64,000 nt of DNA from Glaciecola sp041380235 (GTDB taxonomy: Bacteria > Pseudomonadota > Gammaproteobacteria > Enterobacterales > Alteromonadaceae): positions 124,001 through 188,000 of the forward strand of contig NZ_JBGIYY010000004.1 of assembly GCF_041380235.1 (NCBI RefSeq), written 5' to 3'. The notes beneath the pieces are model-generated. The model was not told the origin of the DNA and did no database searches. It was given only the letters and a program-made list of their open reading frames with translations. Shown here in pieces: positions 26,841 to 34,554 of this stretch. The translations under genes were made by a program, and so were the position numbers. Every line of letters begins with the position of its first letter. Position 1 is the stretch's first letter.

Positions 26841-27761
26841 TTATAGTTCTCGATCGGTCATTAAATAGCTTAAGATCGCGTTTTGAGCATGCATACGGTT
26901 ATTGGCCTGAGCCATCAACAGTGATTGCTCTGAATCCATCAATTCGCCGGTGATCTCTAGATCCCTATGTGCTGGTTGGCAGTGCATAACGAAACTCGCC
27001 TGAACTGCTTCAACTAAACCGCGATTAACCTGATACGGCATAAACGCGTCTTTGATAGTTTGTAAGGGCGTTTCGTCGCCCATTGACAACCACGTGTCGG
27101 TATATATCACGTCGCAGCGCTTAAGGTCTTGCATATCGTTACTAAAGATAAGATTAACATTCTGGGCCTTTGCTAGAGCTTGAATGTCGCCAAGCAGTTT
27201 AGGGTCAATATCATGGCCGGCAGGGGTGATCACAACTTGATGACAACCCAACAATATGCCTAAGATTAGCAGCGAATGTGTGACATTGTTGCCATCGCCA
27301 ACGTACGCCATTGTTTTACCAGCCACGGCACCTAAATGCTCATGCATAGTTATGTAGTCAGCTAAGGCCTGGCAAGGGTGATATTTGTCGCATAAGGCGT
27401 TGATAACCGGTATGTCGGCGCCATCAGCTAAACCATTTAAGGTTTCATGAGAATATACGCGGGCGACAATGGCATCGGCCCATTGGGAAATGTTCGCACC
27501 TACATCTACTGGGTCTTCGCGTTTCTTAAGCTCGGCGCCTTGACTGTCAACATACACCATGTGGCCACCAAGTTTATTGATGCCAATATCAAAACTCACG
27601 CGAGTTCGAAGGGAAGGTTTCTCAAAAATAGCCACCACCGACTGTCCCTCGAGGAGCTTGCCATACTTTTGAGGATGCTGCTTTAAATCTAGCGCAAATT
27701 GGAGCAATTTGTTTGCGTCTTCTTTGGTCCAATTAAGAAACGTGAGTAAGTCCTGATGCAT
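26841..27761 (-). CDS. argF: Ornithine carbamoyltransferase
   Basis: This enzyme makes citrulline from ornithine and carbamoyl phosphate. The 306-aa protein has the carbamoyl-phosphate loop as FEKPSLRTRVSFD (STRTR replaced by SLRTR), the HPCQALAD motif, YVGDGNNVTHSL, and the ornithine-site HCLP loop reading HCQPAHRD. The frame extends 23 codons upstream into argB, but ATG 27761 with AGGAT upstream gives the standard N-terminus, 13 bp after argB. The arg context supports ornithine rather than acetylornithine as substrate, which the altered loops make worth checking. Confidence 0.92.
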   Translation of the reverse strand: MHQDLLTFLNWTKEDANKLLQFALDLKQHPQKYGKLLEGQSVVAIFEKPSLRTRVSFDIGINKLGGHMVYVDSQGAELKKREDPVDVGANISQWADAIVARVYSHETLNGLADGADIPVINALCDKYHPCQALADYITMHEHLGAVAGKTMAYVGDGNNVTHSLLILGILLGCHQVVITPAGHDIDPKLLGDIQALAKAQNVNLIFSNDMQDLKRCDVIYTDTWLSMGDETPLQTIKDAFMPYQVNRGLVEAVQASFVMHCQPAHRDLEITGELMDSEQSLLMAQANNRMHAQNAILSYLMTDREL

Positions 27762-27774
27762 GAAATATCCTGTT

Positions 27775-28596
27775 TTATTGCATGTGAGGGTTTGCGCCCG
27801 CTTCGGCGCGAGGAAAAATTTGTGTTCCAAAAACAGTATCGTTTTCAGTCATGGCACTTAAGTCATTCCAACTGCCAATCGTCACTGCAGAGCCAAGTAA
27901 GTCGGCTGAGTCTTGAGCAGCTAGCACTTTAACAATCATGCCGTCGGTGATGATTTTATCGTCAATCATTTGTTGAGCTTGCTTAGCGTTAAGTTGCGCG
28001 AGTTTGATTTTATCTGAATTAAGGACGCCACTAACATCAGACAATAGCAGTAACTTGGCATTTAACAACTGCGCAATACAAATAGCGGCATGGTCGGCAT
28101 TCACATTGTACAAATTTCCGGTTTTGTCTGTGCCAATTGAGGCAACAATAGGCAGCATATTGTTGTTGAATAGTTGTTTCAACAGGGCAGCATCTTTTGC
28201 AATAGGTCTGCCAACAGCACCTAAGTGTTGACTCACCTGCACGCATTCGGCAATGTTGCCGTCGGCAAGGCTAATGCCGACCGACTTTAAGCCAATCGAT
28301 GCGCTTCGTGCAACTAAGGTTTTGTTTAAATATCCACAAAGCACACCGGCAACCACTGGCATGTGACTAAATGGGGTGACTCGCAATCCATCTATTTTCT
28401 CGCTATGCATATTCAGTGCTTTTAGTTGAGCTTGAACTTGGTCTCCGCCGCCATGCACTAAAACCACCTGTTTACCACGTGATTGAAGGGCCTTAATCGC
28501 CGATAAAAGCGGGTGCTTATTACCGTCTACTGCCAATAATTCATCAAAAAAACGCCCACCGACTTTAATCACGATGATTGAGGTTTGTTCGCTCAT
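27775..28596 (-). CDS. argB: Acetylglutamate kinase
   Basis: This enzyme phosphorylates N-acetylglutamate. The ~273-aa protein has the amino-acid-kinase signatures VIKVGGRFFDE, LVHGGGDQVQAQL and LLLLSDVSGVLNSD. The frame is open further upstream, but ATG 28596 overlaps the argC stop as ATGA and gives a normal N-terminus, so translation is probably coupled to argC. Confidence 0.95.
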   Translation of the reverse strand: MSEQTSIIVIKVGGRFFDELLAVDGNKHPLLSAIKALQSRGKQVVLVHGGGDQVQAQLKALNMHSEKIDGLRVTPFSHMPVVAGVLCGYLNKTLVARSASIGLKSVGISLADGNIAECVQVSQHLGAVGRPIAKDAALLKQLFNNNMLPIVASIGTDKTGNLYNVNADHAAICIAQLLNAKLLLLSDVSGVLNSDKIKLAQLNAKQAQQMIDDKIITDGMIVKVLAAQDSADLLGSAVTIGSWNDLSAMTENDTVFGTQIFPRAEAGANPHMQ

Positions 28597-29615
28597 GAAA
28601 ACACCAATCCTGCAGTTTCTGGCAGCCCAAAGCGAATATTTGCGCATTGCACAGCCTGACTGGCAGCACCTTTCAATAAGTTATCGATGGCTGATGTCAC
28701 CACAACACATTGTTTAGATGGATCGAACGCCCAATGTATATCGCAAAATGGAGTATGTGCCACCTGATCGACTTTTGGCCAATGCCCGCATAATCTGACG
28801 AGGGGTTTATCGGCATAGGCTTTTTCAAACGCTTGGTCTATATCAGACTTGCTAACATGTGTTTTGGCGAAGGCCGTAAGCGTAGCAAGAATGCCTCTTT
28901 TATAGGCACCTAGATGTGGGGTGAAAATAACGTTAGTACCCGCAAACTCCTCAATTTCTGGAGTATGCCGGTGGCCTAGCACGCCATAAGCCTGTAAGCT
29001 TACTTCATAAAAACTGGTGGTCATGGAGGCTTTTCGACCAGCACCGCTGACGCCGCTAACGGCATTTATGATTGGCATATGCTCTAGATTCAAAAGCTGC
29101 GCATTGAGCAGCGGTTTCAATGCGAGTAAGGAAGCAGTCGGATAGCAGCCCGGCACAGCAATAAGATTGCCTGCTTTGGCGATTTCGTCTGCATACCATT
29201 CGGCAAGACCGTATACACGCTTATTAAGCAAAGCCGGATACTCATGAGTAAAACCATAGTGCTCAGCAAACTCACCAGCATGGCTAAGCCTAAATGCGCC
29301 CGATAAATCAAATACAACGGTATTTGTAGTGCTCAGTGCCTGAGCCCAGTGATGGCTGACTTCATGGGGCAAGGCCATAAATATCACATCGTGCTGTTCG
29401 CCAATACTTTTCACCTGATCGTCTGACAATGTTTGCATCGTCAAACCGCCTATATGTGAAAGAGCGGGATGCACTTGCCCGATAGATTTGTTGGCATCAT
29501 TGCTATTTGCCGAAACAAAGCAGCTTTTGAGTTCAAAATCAGGATGCGAGTATAGAATATTTAAAAGTTCAGCGCCGGTGTAGCCACTGGCACCCATTAC
29601 ACAAGTAGTAAGCAT
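28593..29615 (-). CDS. argC: N-acetyl-gamma-glutamyl-phosphate reductase
   Basis: This NADPH-dependent enzyme reduces acetylglutamyl phosphate to the semialdehyde. The ~340-aa protein shows MGASGYTGAELL, the catalytic AVPGCYPTAS with its cysteine, and GHRHTPEIEE. ATG 29615 gives the standard N-terminus; an in-frame start 13 codons upstream is less likely. It is the first gene of argCBFGHA. It is read from a leader of about 230 nt that includes a three-way-junction fold and follows a tandem ARG-box operator. argE, usually divergent from argC in gammaproteobacteria, is not adjacent. Confidence 0.96.
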   Translation of the reverse strand: MLTTCVMGASGYTGAELLNILYSHPDFELKSCFVSANSNDANKSIGQVHPALSHIGGLTMQTLSDDQVKSIGEQHDVIFMALPHEVSHHWAQALSTTNTVVFDLSGAFRLSHAGEFAEHYGFTHEYPALLNKRVYGLAEWYADEIAKAGNLIAVPGCYPTASLLALKPLLNAQLLNLEHMPIINAVSGVSGAGRKASMTTSFYEVSLQAYGVLGHRHTPEIEEFAGTNVIFTPHLGAYKRGILATLTAFAKTHVSKSDIDQAFEKAYADKPLVRLCGHWPKVDQVAHTPFCDIHWAFDPSKQCVVVTSAIDNLLKGAASQAVQCANIRFGLPETAGLVFS

Positions 29616-29696
29616 AAATTTCTTTAATTCAATATAAAAAAAGGAGTCTGACAACAGCCGACTTCGTGATGCTGACTGCTATCAAACTTTCTAGGC

Positions 29697-29760
29697 GTTA
29701 CATAAGGGACTTTGCATATTTGCAAAGGTTAAACCTATCGTCGATAGGTGACTATGTAAC
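29697..29760 (-). ncRNA. Structured element in the argC leader (three-way junction)
   Basis: The 64-bp element has perfect outer arms GTTACATA (29697-29704) and TATGTAAC (29753-29760). They enclose two perfect inner palindromes, CTTTGCA-TATT-TGCAAAG (29710-29727) and ACCTATCG-T-CGATAGGT (29733-29749). As RNA read with argC it can fold into a basal stem with two hairpins. It lies 80-145 nt upstream of the argC start, inside the predicted 5' UTR. No known riboswitch class is recognised. It may be a cis-regulatory RNA, a DNA-level protein site or a small dispersed repeat. Confidence 0.45.
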
Positions 29761-29849
29761 ATGTCTTGGGAGAGACCAATACCATTATTTTTCCTTTGTT
29801 GACTTTCGGTGTTTAAGCGCAAATCATCACTGTTTTTGACGTGTTATAA

Positions 29850-29878
29850 AGAATAATACACATAAAATAGATATGCAA
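29850..29878 (-). promoter_or_regulatory. Candidate sigma-70 promoter for argCBFGHA
   Basis: On the minus strand TTGCAT (29878-29873) and TATTCT (29855-29850) are spaced by 17 bp. The -35 lies inside the proximal ARG-box-like sequence, so ArgR binding would block RNA polymerase. Transcription would start near 29843. Confidence 0.5.
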
Positions 29879-29900
29879 ATAAAATATATAAGTATTCATT
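29862..29900 (-). promoter_or_regulatory. Tandem ARG-box-like operator (ArgR)
   Basis: Two 18-bp sites lie 21 bp apart, the spacing of a classical ArgR operator. The distal core is TGAAT-ACTT-ATATA (29898-29885) and the proximal core is TGCAT-ATCT-ATTTT (29877-29864), compared with the known ideal TGAAT-N4-ATTCA. One half of the distal box is exact and the others are degenerate. Position upstream of argC and overlap with the -35 support arginine-dependent repression. Confidence 0.6.
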
Positions 29901-29981
29901 AATTGTTTTAAAATTAGCATTTGAACTCAAGGAAGTGAAATAATATGCACTATCTTTTGCTTTCCAATTTTTTGGTATACC

Positions 29982-30008
29982 TCAAATTCTTTTCATGATT
30001 GCCGATAG
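29982..30008 (+). promoter_or_regulatory. Sigma-28 (FliA) flagellar promoter for the chemoreceptor gene
   Basis: TCAAATTC (29982-29989), an 11-bp spacer and GCCGATAG (30001-30008) match the flagellar sigma-28 consensus TAAAGTTT-N11-GCCGATAA, with seven of eight -10 bases identical and exact spacing. It lies 32 bp before the chemoreceptor ATG, so the gene should belong to the late flagellar/chemotaxis regulon. Confidence 0.8.
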
Positions 30009-30040
30009 ATTAATTATTGACCTCATGTTTAGAAAAGAAT

Positions 30041-31537
30041 ATGGCTAACATAGACAATATTAAAGAGCATCAACAAACCCATGCGATGTTTCGGTATTTA
30101 CTCATAGCACAACTGCTGCTCAGCGGTATTATTGGCTATATTACAGACACACTTGGTGTGGGTATGGCCTTAGGTCTATTGATTGTAGTTCCGGCTATCC
30201 TCTACGGAATCACTTCACCAAGCACAGCGATATCAAGGCATATTGTTGCGATGTCAACGCAATTAATGGCCGCTCTGCATATCCAACAGACGATGGGCAT
30301 GACCGAAATGCACTTCCAAGTATTCGTTATTTTGGCATTCCTATCTTTCTTCCGAGATTGGAAGGTCATCATTACGGGTACCGTGGTCATTGCTGCACAC
30401 CACATAGGTGGTTTTGCTGTGCAGCATATGGGTGGAGGGATAATAGTATTTGAAGACAGTGCGCCAAGTTTTACCATTTTATTGATTCATGCAACGTTTG
30501 CTATAGTGGAGTGCGCGGTGTTGACGTTTGTCGCGCACAAATCTCGTAAAGAAGCGGATGCGGCCGCACAATTAAAAATGACAATTGAAAATATGATTGG
30601 TCGAGATGGCCAAATTAATTTAAGTAACACGAATTTGCTCAATGAAGGACATCTTGCTAATTTCAATCAAATGATTGCTGCAGTTCAAGCGCTTGTACGT
30701 AAGGCGCATCATATAGGTGCTGAGCTAATATCTTTTGCTGACAAAGTTAAAAAATCATCTATCGATTTGGACGACACGGTAGATGCCCAGTATGAGCAAG
30801 TTAGCTCGATCTCCGCTGCGATGCGGGATATGACTCAAAGAATTCAGGAGGTTGCAGATTTATCTTTTGATGCGAATGAACATGCAGGTAGCGCAAGAGG
30901 CAAAACAGAAGATACGCGGACGGCGATAGTTGACAGCAAAAATAATATTAGTCAATTAAAGTCTACTTTGCAGACGACGTCTGAAGCAATCAGTGATTTG
31001 AGTCACAAATGCCAAAACATTTCACAAGTGATGCAGTCGATTAAAAGTGTTGCGGAGCAAACTAATTTACTTGCACTTAATGCCGCTATTGAATCTGCCC
31101 GTGCTGGCGAGCATGGCAGAGGTTTCGCGGTCGTGGCCGACGAAGTGCGTAATTTGGCGATAAAGTCTAAAGAAAGCGCCGAAGAAATTGAAAAGATAAC
31201 CAGCTTGTTGACCGATAGCGCCAACCACTCTGTAGACAATATGCAAAATTGTGTAGAGATGGTTAATATCGCGGTTGAGTCCTCTGAGCTTGCAACTAAC
31301 AACATGCAAGAGGTCTTAAATGGCATAGCGGTGGTTAATAACAACGTAACGAATGTCGCCGGCTCTGCCTCAGCTCAGGCAAATACTTCCGCCTCCATTA
31401 GTCAATCTGCTGAGCATTTAAACGGCTTATTCTCAGATGAAAAAGCTCAAGTTGAAGGACTTAAACATAACGTTATTGCGCTCAATCGTCTCACTGAAGA
31501 GTTAGATCAACAGCTTGGCAAGTTTCAGATAAATTAG
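30041..31537 (+). CDS. Methyl-accepting chemotaxis protein with multi-helix membrane sensor
   Basis: A 498-aa chemoreceptor. Instead of a periplasmic ligand domain between two helices it has an N-terminal block of about six transmembrane segments (~18-160) with conserved-looking EMHF (89-92), FRDW (104-107) and HH (120-121), plus further histidines. No clear HAMP domain follows. The cytoplasmic part has the signalling hairpin with ISQVMQSIKSVAEQTNLLALNAAIESARAGEHGRGFAVVADEVRNLA. The start at 30041 suits the sigma-28 promoter and gives a ~26-nt leader. It should signal through CheA/CheW. The stimulus is unknown; the histidines suggest a bound metal or haem. Confidence 0.92.
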   Translation: MANIDNIKEHQQTHAMFRYLLIAQLLLSGIIGYITDTLGVGMALGLLIVVPAILYGITSPSTAISRHIVAMSTQLMAALHIQQTMGMTEMHFQVFVILAFLSFFRDWKVIITGTVVIAAHHIGGFAVQHMGGGIIVFEDSAPSFTILLIHATFAIVECAVLTFVAHKSRKEADAAAQLKMTIENMIGRDGQINLSNTNLLNEGHLANFNQMIAAVQALVRKAHHIGAELISFADKVKKSSIDLDDTVDAQYEQVSSISAAMRDMTQRIQEVADLSFDANEHAGSARGKTEDTRTAIVDSKNNISQLKSTLQTTSEAISDLSHKCQNISQVMQSIKSVAEQTNLLALNAAIESARAGEHGRGFAVVADEVRNLAIKSKESAEEIEKITSLLTDSANHSVDNMQNCVEMVNIAVESSELATNNMQEVLNGIAVVNNNVTNVAGSASAQANTSASISQSAEHLNGLFSDEKAQVEGLKHNVIALNRLTEELDQQLGKFQIN

Positions 31538-31551
31538 TCAGGCACTTAAAA

Positions 31552-32127
31552 GTGAACTGCGGAATAAAAAAATCACTTCAATGGGCCTTTATTTTGCTTT
31601 GGTTTGGCGTCGCTTCAGGCTTTGTCATTGCTATGGGTAGCAGCACTTCTAAGACATTTGATCATGATAATCGATTAGCTATGCAGCTTATGTCGTTAGA
31701 TTTTGAGCGTGATTTTGTTTCAGCTTTAAGCCTCGCAAAAGCAACTGAGGGAAACAGGATTGTGCATTTAACCTCGCCCAACGACTGCTTCTGTCAAACC
31801 TTAGCTAGATCTCATATTAAAAAGTTGAATTTGCTCGTCGAAAATACTAACACTAATGTCGTCACTTTAGATATTGAACAGCATATAGCGCTGCAAAAAT
31901 TTATCCCTTCAACTCCAGCCATTGCTGTAATCAACGACAAAGAACAACTTCTATATTTTGGTCCATACTCTCAGGGTAGCGGCTGTTTTAGTCGCTCAGG
32001 AAAAGTAGACAGTATCGTCAGTCGTAAGCTTCTCAGTATGCCCCAGCACAATCAAAGCACTAAGCCAGAGAGTGTTATCAACGCTGAGGCAAAAGGGTGT
32101 TATTGTCATCAGCCAGTGGCTATCTGA
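31552..32127 (+). CDS. Membrane-anchored thioredoxin-like protein (DUF6436-like)
   Basis: A 191-aa protein with one N-terminal transmembrane helix (~10-28), then a domain with a thioredoxin-like pattern: VHLTSPNDCFCQTLARSHI (CxC at Cys79 and Cys81) and, after strand-like segments, TPAIAVINDKEQLLYFGPYSQGSGCF with a cis-proline-like TPA. A further CYC lies near the C-terminus. The arrangement recalls DUF6436 proteins. It starts at GTG 14 bp after the chemoreceptor stop, so the two are probably co-transcribed. Redox activity is inferred only. Confidence 0.7.
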   Translation: MNCGIKKSLQWAFILLWFGVASGFVIAMGSSTSKTFDHDNRLAMQLMSLDFERDFVSALSLAKATEGNRIVHLTSPNDCFCQTLARSHIKKLNLLVENTNTNVVTLDIEQHIALQKFIPSTPAIAVINDKEQLLYFGPYSQGSGCFSRSGKVDSIVSRKLLSMPQHNQSTKPESVINAEAKGCYCHQPVAI

Positions 32128-32156
32128 GGTCTTAGCTAGAGCAAGGGCATAAGAGT

Positions 32157-32756
32157 TTATTCAATATCTTCATATCCCCAAGGCGCAGCCGGAGGGTCAA
32201 TTGGCTTAGTAAGGTCAAAATCTACTCTAAAATCACGTCCTTCTCTTGTTAACCGGTAGGTGAATTTATCTTCGTAGATAAACATTTGCCAGGTGTTGCC
32301 AAGCGATTGTGGAATGCCTGTATTAACAAATAGCTCTTTGGAATACTGATCCGCCGGAAATGATTGTGCCTGGGCATAACCCGCATCAACGGTATGACCG
32401 CCGTACATAGTCAGTGGATCGTTGCTACCGTCTGGTTTGCGATGATCATGCTTCAAACTCAAACCGCTGCCGGTTTTAGTAATGATCCAAGTGCGCGATG
32501 CATCGTCGCCCAAATGAAAGGGTATCTGCAACTGTGAGTCTGTGCACTTTCGCACATGCATCACTAACTCTTGGGCGAACGCTGGGCTGGGGTCGTTATC
32601 AAAGACTACCTCGCCTTTATATGCTTTTGAGCAATGCTTGGCGATGTTGTCAAAAAAAGCGTCATGAGTGGGAATAGACACTAAGGGTGCCTCTTGTGAT
32701 TGCGCTAAAAACGGCATCAGCATTAGAAAAAGTATGGCTATAGAGTTGCGTGGCAT
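32157..32756 (-). CDS. Secreted hypothetical protein
   Basis: I do not recognise this ~199-aa protein. ATG 32756 gives a signal peptide (SIAILFLMLMPFLAQSQ) and a mature domain of ~180 residues with two cysteines (KHCSK and VRKCTD), a HDHRKPDGSNDPLTMYGGH stretch and a C-terminal FTYRLTREGRDFRVDFDL. The frame runs upstream to 32834, but that would add a basic tail in front of the signal. It is monocistronic and read toward the chemoreceptor partner. The function is unknown, and the location is probably periplasmic. Confidence 0.65.
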   Translation of the reverse strand: MPRNSIAILFLMLMPFLAQSQEAPLVSIPTHDAFFDNIAKHCSKAYKGEVVFDNDPSPAFAQELVMHVRKCTDSQLQIPFHLGDDASRTWIITKTGSGLSLKHDHRKPDGSNDPLTMYGGHTVDAGYAQAQSFPADQYSKELFVNTGIPQSLGNTWQMFIYEDKFTYRLTREGRDFRVDFDLTKPIDPPAAPWGYEDIE

Positions 32757-32887
32757 AGAGAGTCTTCTTTGTATGGTTTGAACATAAAAAAGCAGCGATG
32801 GTTTAGCCGTCGCTACTTTTTGAAACATTACCAAAGCATACTTGCTAGGCTAGCAAACGCAACCTAATTTACTGCTGAGCAGGCTAT

Positions 32888-33694
32888 CTAGGCTTGGTCT
32901 GTATTTTGTCTACTGCTTTTGCCTTTGTTGCCTTTGTTGCCTCGTTTGCCTTTTGCGGCTCTGTTAAGCATTTTTTCAAATTTTGCCTTTTGTTCATCGT
33001 CTAGCACGCTTAGCATTTGATAGTGTGCGTAAGACCTTGTTAATGCAAATTCAACGCGGCTTGCTTGGGCTTCATTCTGCAGGTTTAGCCAAGCATCTTG
33101 GTCAAACGTCGATGCAAAGATAATCGCTTTTTCTGCCTCTCTAGCGCTTTTTAAGTCAGCGTTTAATGTTTTGCTCTGCAGTTTATGAGTTTCTTGAATT
33201 TGCTCAATCGCAGTGACTTGCTCAGCGGAAAGACCGAGTCGCTTTTCGAGCCTTTTAATGTTGAAGGATTCACGCTTATTATCTTTACTTTGGCGTTTAC
33301 TCTGTTTATCCAATAAGGCCGCTTGCTGTGTTTCGTCAAGTAAGTTGTACGCTTGATGTTGTGCCGTAGCTTTGTTCAATTTCATTTGACCGGCGTGGGC
33401 GACTCGCTGAGACACTATATCTTCGGCTAAGCTTTGATCCCAAGTAGGCATATCCATCAGGTTTCGCATTTGCGCTACTATCGCCTGTCTTTCTCCTTTG
33501 TATACAGCATTGTTTTGTTTGCTTTGTTTGAGTATTTCGCCGATATCTTGTTTTTGTGATTCGCTCAAATTTAATGAAGCAAACAATTTGTGTTCACCTC
33601 GCTGCCCGTTTTCAGGTCCATGCGCATAGGCTGATGGAAGTTGTGATGCGGCTAACGAAAATACTAAGGTAACGGCTAAAAGTGTAGGTTTCAT
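32888..33694 (-). CDS. CpxP/Spy-like periplasmic protein with two LTxxQ-type repeats
   Basis: A 268-aa exported protein with a signal peptide ending near PSAYAHG. Two helical units carry Spy/CpxP-type motifs: LNLSESQKQDI near residue 40 and LGLSAEQVTAI near 150. E. coli CpxP is ~166 aa with one such domain, so this looks duplicated. The C-terminus is basic and low-complexity (GNKGNKGK). ATG 33694 has GGAGAG upstream; a longer open frame is not a plausible start. It is divergent from cpxRA with a CpxR box between, the classical cpxP position, so it probably restrains CpxA or chaperones the periplasm. Confidence 0.82.
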   Translation of the reverse strand: MKPTLLAVTLVFSLAASQLPSAYAHGPENGQRGEHKLFASLNLSESQKQDIGEILKQSKQNNAVYKGERQAIVAQMRNLMDMPTWDQSLAEDIVSQRVAHAGQMKLNKATAQHQAYNLLDETQQAALLDKQSKRQSKDNKRESFNIKRLEKRLGLSAEQVTAIEQIQETHKLQSKTLNADLKSAREAEKAIIFASTFDQDAWLNLQNEAQASRVEFALTRSYAHYQMLSVLDDEQKAKFEKMLNRAAKGKRGNKGNKGKSSRQNTDQA

Positions 33695-33769
33695 AATCTC
33701 TCCATAAAGAGGGTTGCTGAGTTCGAAAATTATAATAACCAATCTAATGCAAAGAAACGCCAAGACCAT

Positions 33770-33785
33770 GTAAAGGTTGTGTAAA
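33770..33785. promoter_or_regulatory. CpxR box between the cpxP-like gene and cpxRA
   Basis: GTAAA-GGTTGT-GTAAA matches the known CpxR consensus of two GTAAA repeats 5-8 bp apart. It lies 80-95 bp before cpxR and 76-91 bp before the cpxP-like gene. A TATAAT on the minus strand (33734-33729) and a TAATAT on the plus strand (33799-33804) are suitable -10 boxes, so one site could drive both directions. Confidence 0.8.
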
Positions 33786-33864
33786 GATGGTGTCGGTGTA
33801 ATATTGAGGCCATAAAATATCGCTACCATTCAAGGCATTATTTACAACAGCAGGGCATCTAATT

Positions 33865-34554
33865 ATGCACAAAGTACTCCTCATCGATGATGACATGGCG
33901 CTCACCGATTTATTGTCTGATTATTTGCTTCAGCAGCAGTTTGATGTGGCAGTAGCAAACAGCCCAGAGCGCGGCTTAAAGATGCTCAAGCAACTTGATT
34001 ATGACTTACTTTTATTAGACGTCATGATGCCCATAATGGATGGATTTGAGGCCCTTAGGCAACTTCGTCAATTCTCAAATATCCCTGTGATAATGCTTAC
34101 CGCCAAGGGAGACGACTACGATAAAATATTGGGTCTTGAACTAGGTGCAGATGATTACCTATCTAAGCCTTTTAATCACCGTGAACTACTGGCAAGAATG
34201 AAGGCATTAATAAGGCGCCTTGATAGCAACACGGGATTCGCTGCTGCCAAAAAATTTAGTTTACATGGCATACAATTAGACGAAGCAAGTCATCTGGTTT
34301 CAGTAAACGGAACCTCAATAGTATTGACTGGTACAGAGTTTCATATGTTGTTGCAATTAATGAAGCACGCAGGACAGCTTTTGACCAAAGACCAACTCAG
34401 TGAACAAGTGCTTGGCAGAAAATTAGCTCCCTTTGACCGCAGCTTAGATATGCACGTAAGTAATATTCGTAAAAAACTTGCGCATCACGGGGCAACCGAG
34501 ATCATTCGAACTGTGCGAGGCAATGGATATATGATGGCGGCGCCAAGCGAATGA
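33865..34554 (+). CDS. cpxR: Envelope-stress response regulator CpxR
   Basis: A 229-aa OmpR-family regulator. The receiver domain has the acidic pocket IDDDM, phosphoacceptor Asp52 (LLLDVMMP), LTAKGDDYDK and the lysine in YLSKPF. A winged-helix DNA-binding domain follows with MHVSNIRKKL and RGNGYMM. It overlaps cpxA by 4 bp and is divergent from a cpxP-like gene with a CpxR box upstream, so it is probably autoregulated. Confidence 0.92.
   Translation: MHKVLLIDDDMALTDLLSDYLLQQQFDVAVANSPERGLKMLKQLDYDLLLLDVMMPIMDGFEALRQLRQFSNIPVIMLTAKGDDYDKILGLELGADDYLSKPFNHRELLARMKALIRRLDSNTGFAAAKKFSLHGIQLDEASHLVSVNGTSIVLTGTEFHMLLQLMKHAGQLLTKDQLSEQVLGRKLAPFDRSLDMHVSNIRKKLAHHGATEIIRTVRGNGYMMAAPSE

Noticed and set aside
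29710..29727. CTTTGCA-TATT-TGCAAAG as an ARG box
   Set aside because: It is palindromic and 18 bp long, but its half-sites do not match TGAAT/ATTCA. It is better explained as part of the leader fold.
32914..32955. Short tandem repeats in the 3' end of the cpxP-like gene
   Set aside because: They only encode the GNKGNKGK low-complexity tail and do not suggest a mobile or regulatory element.
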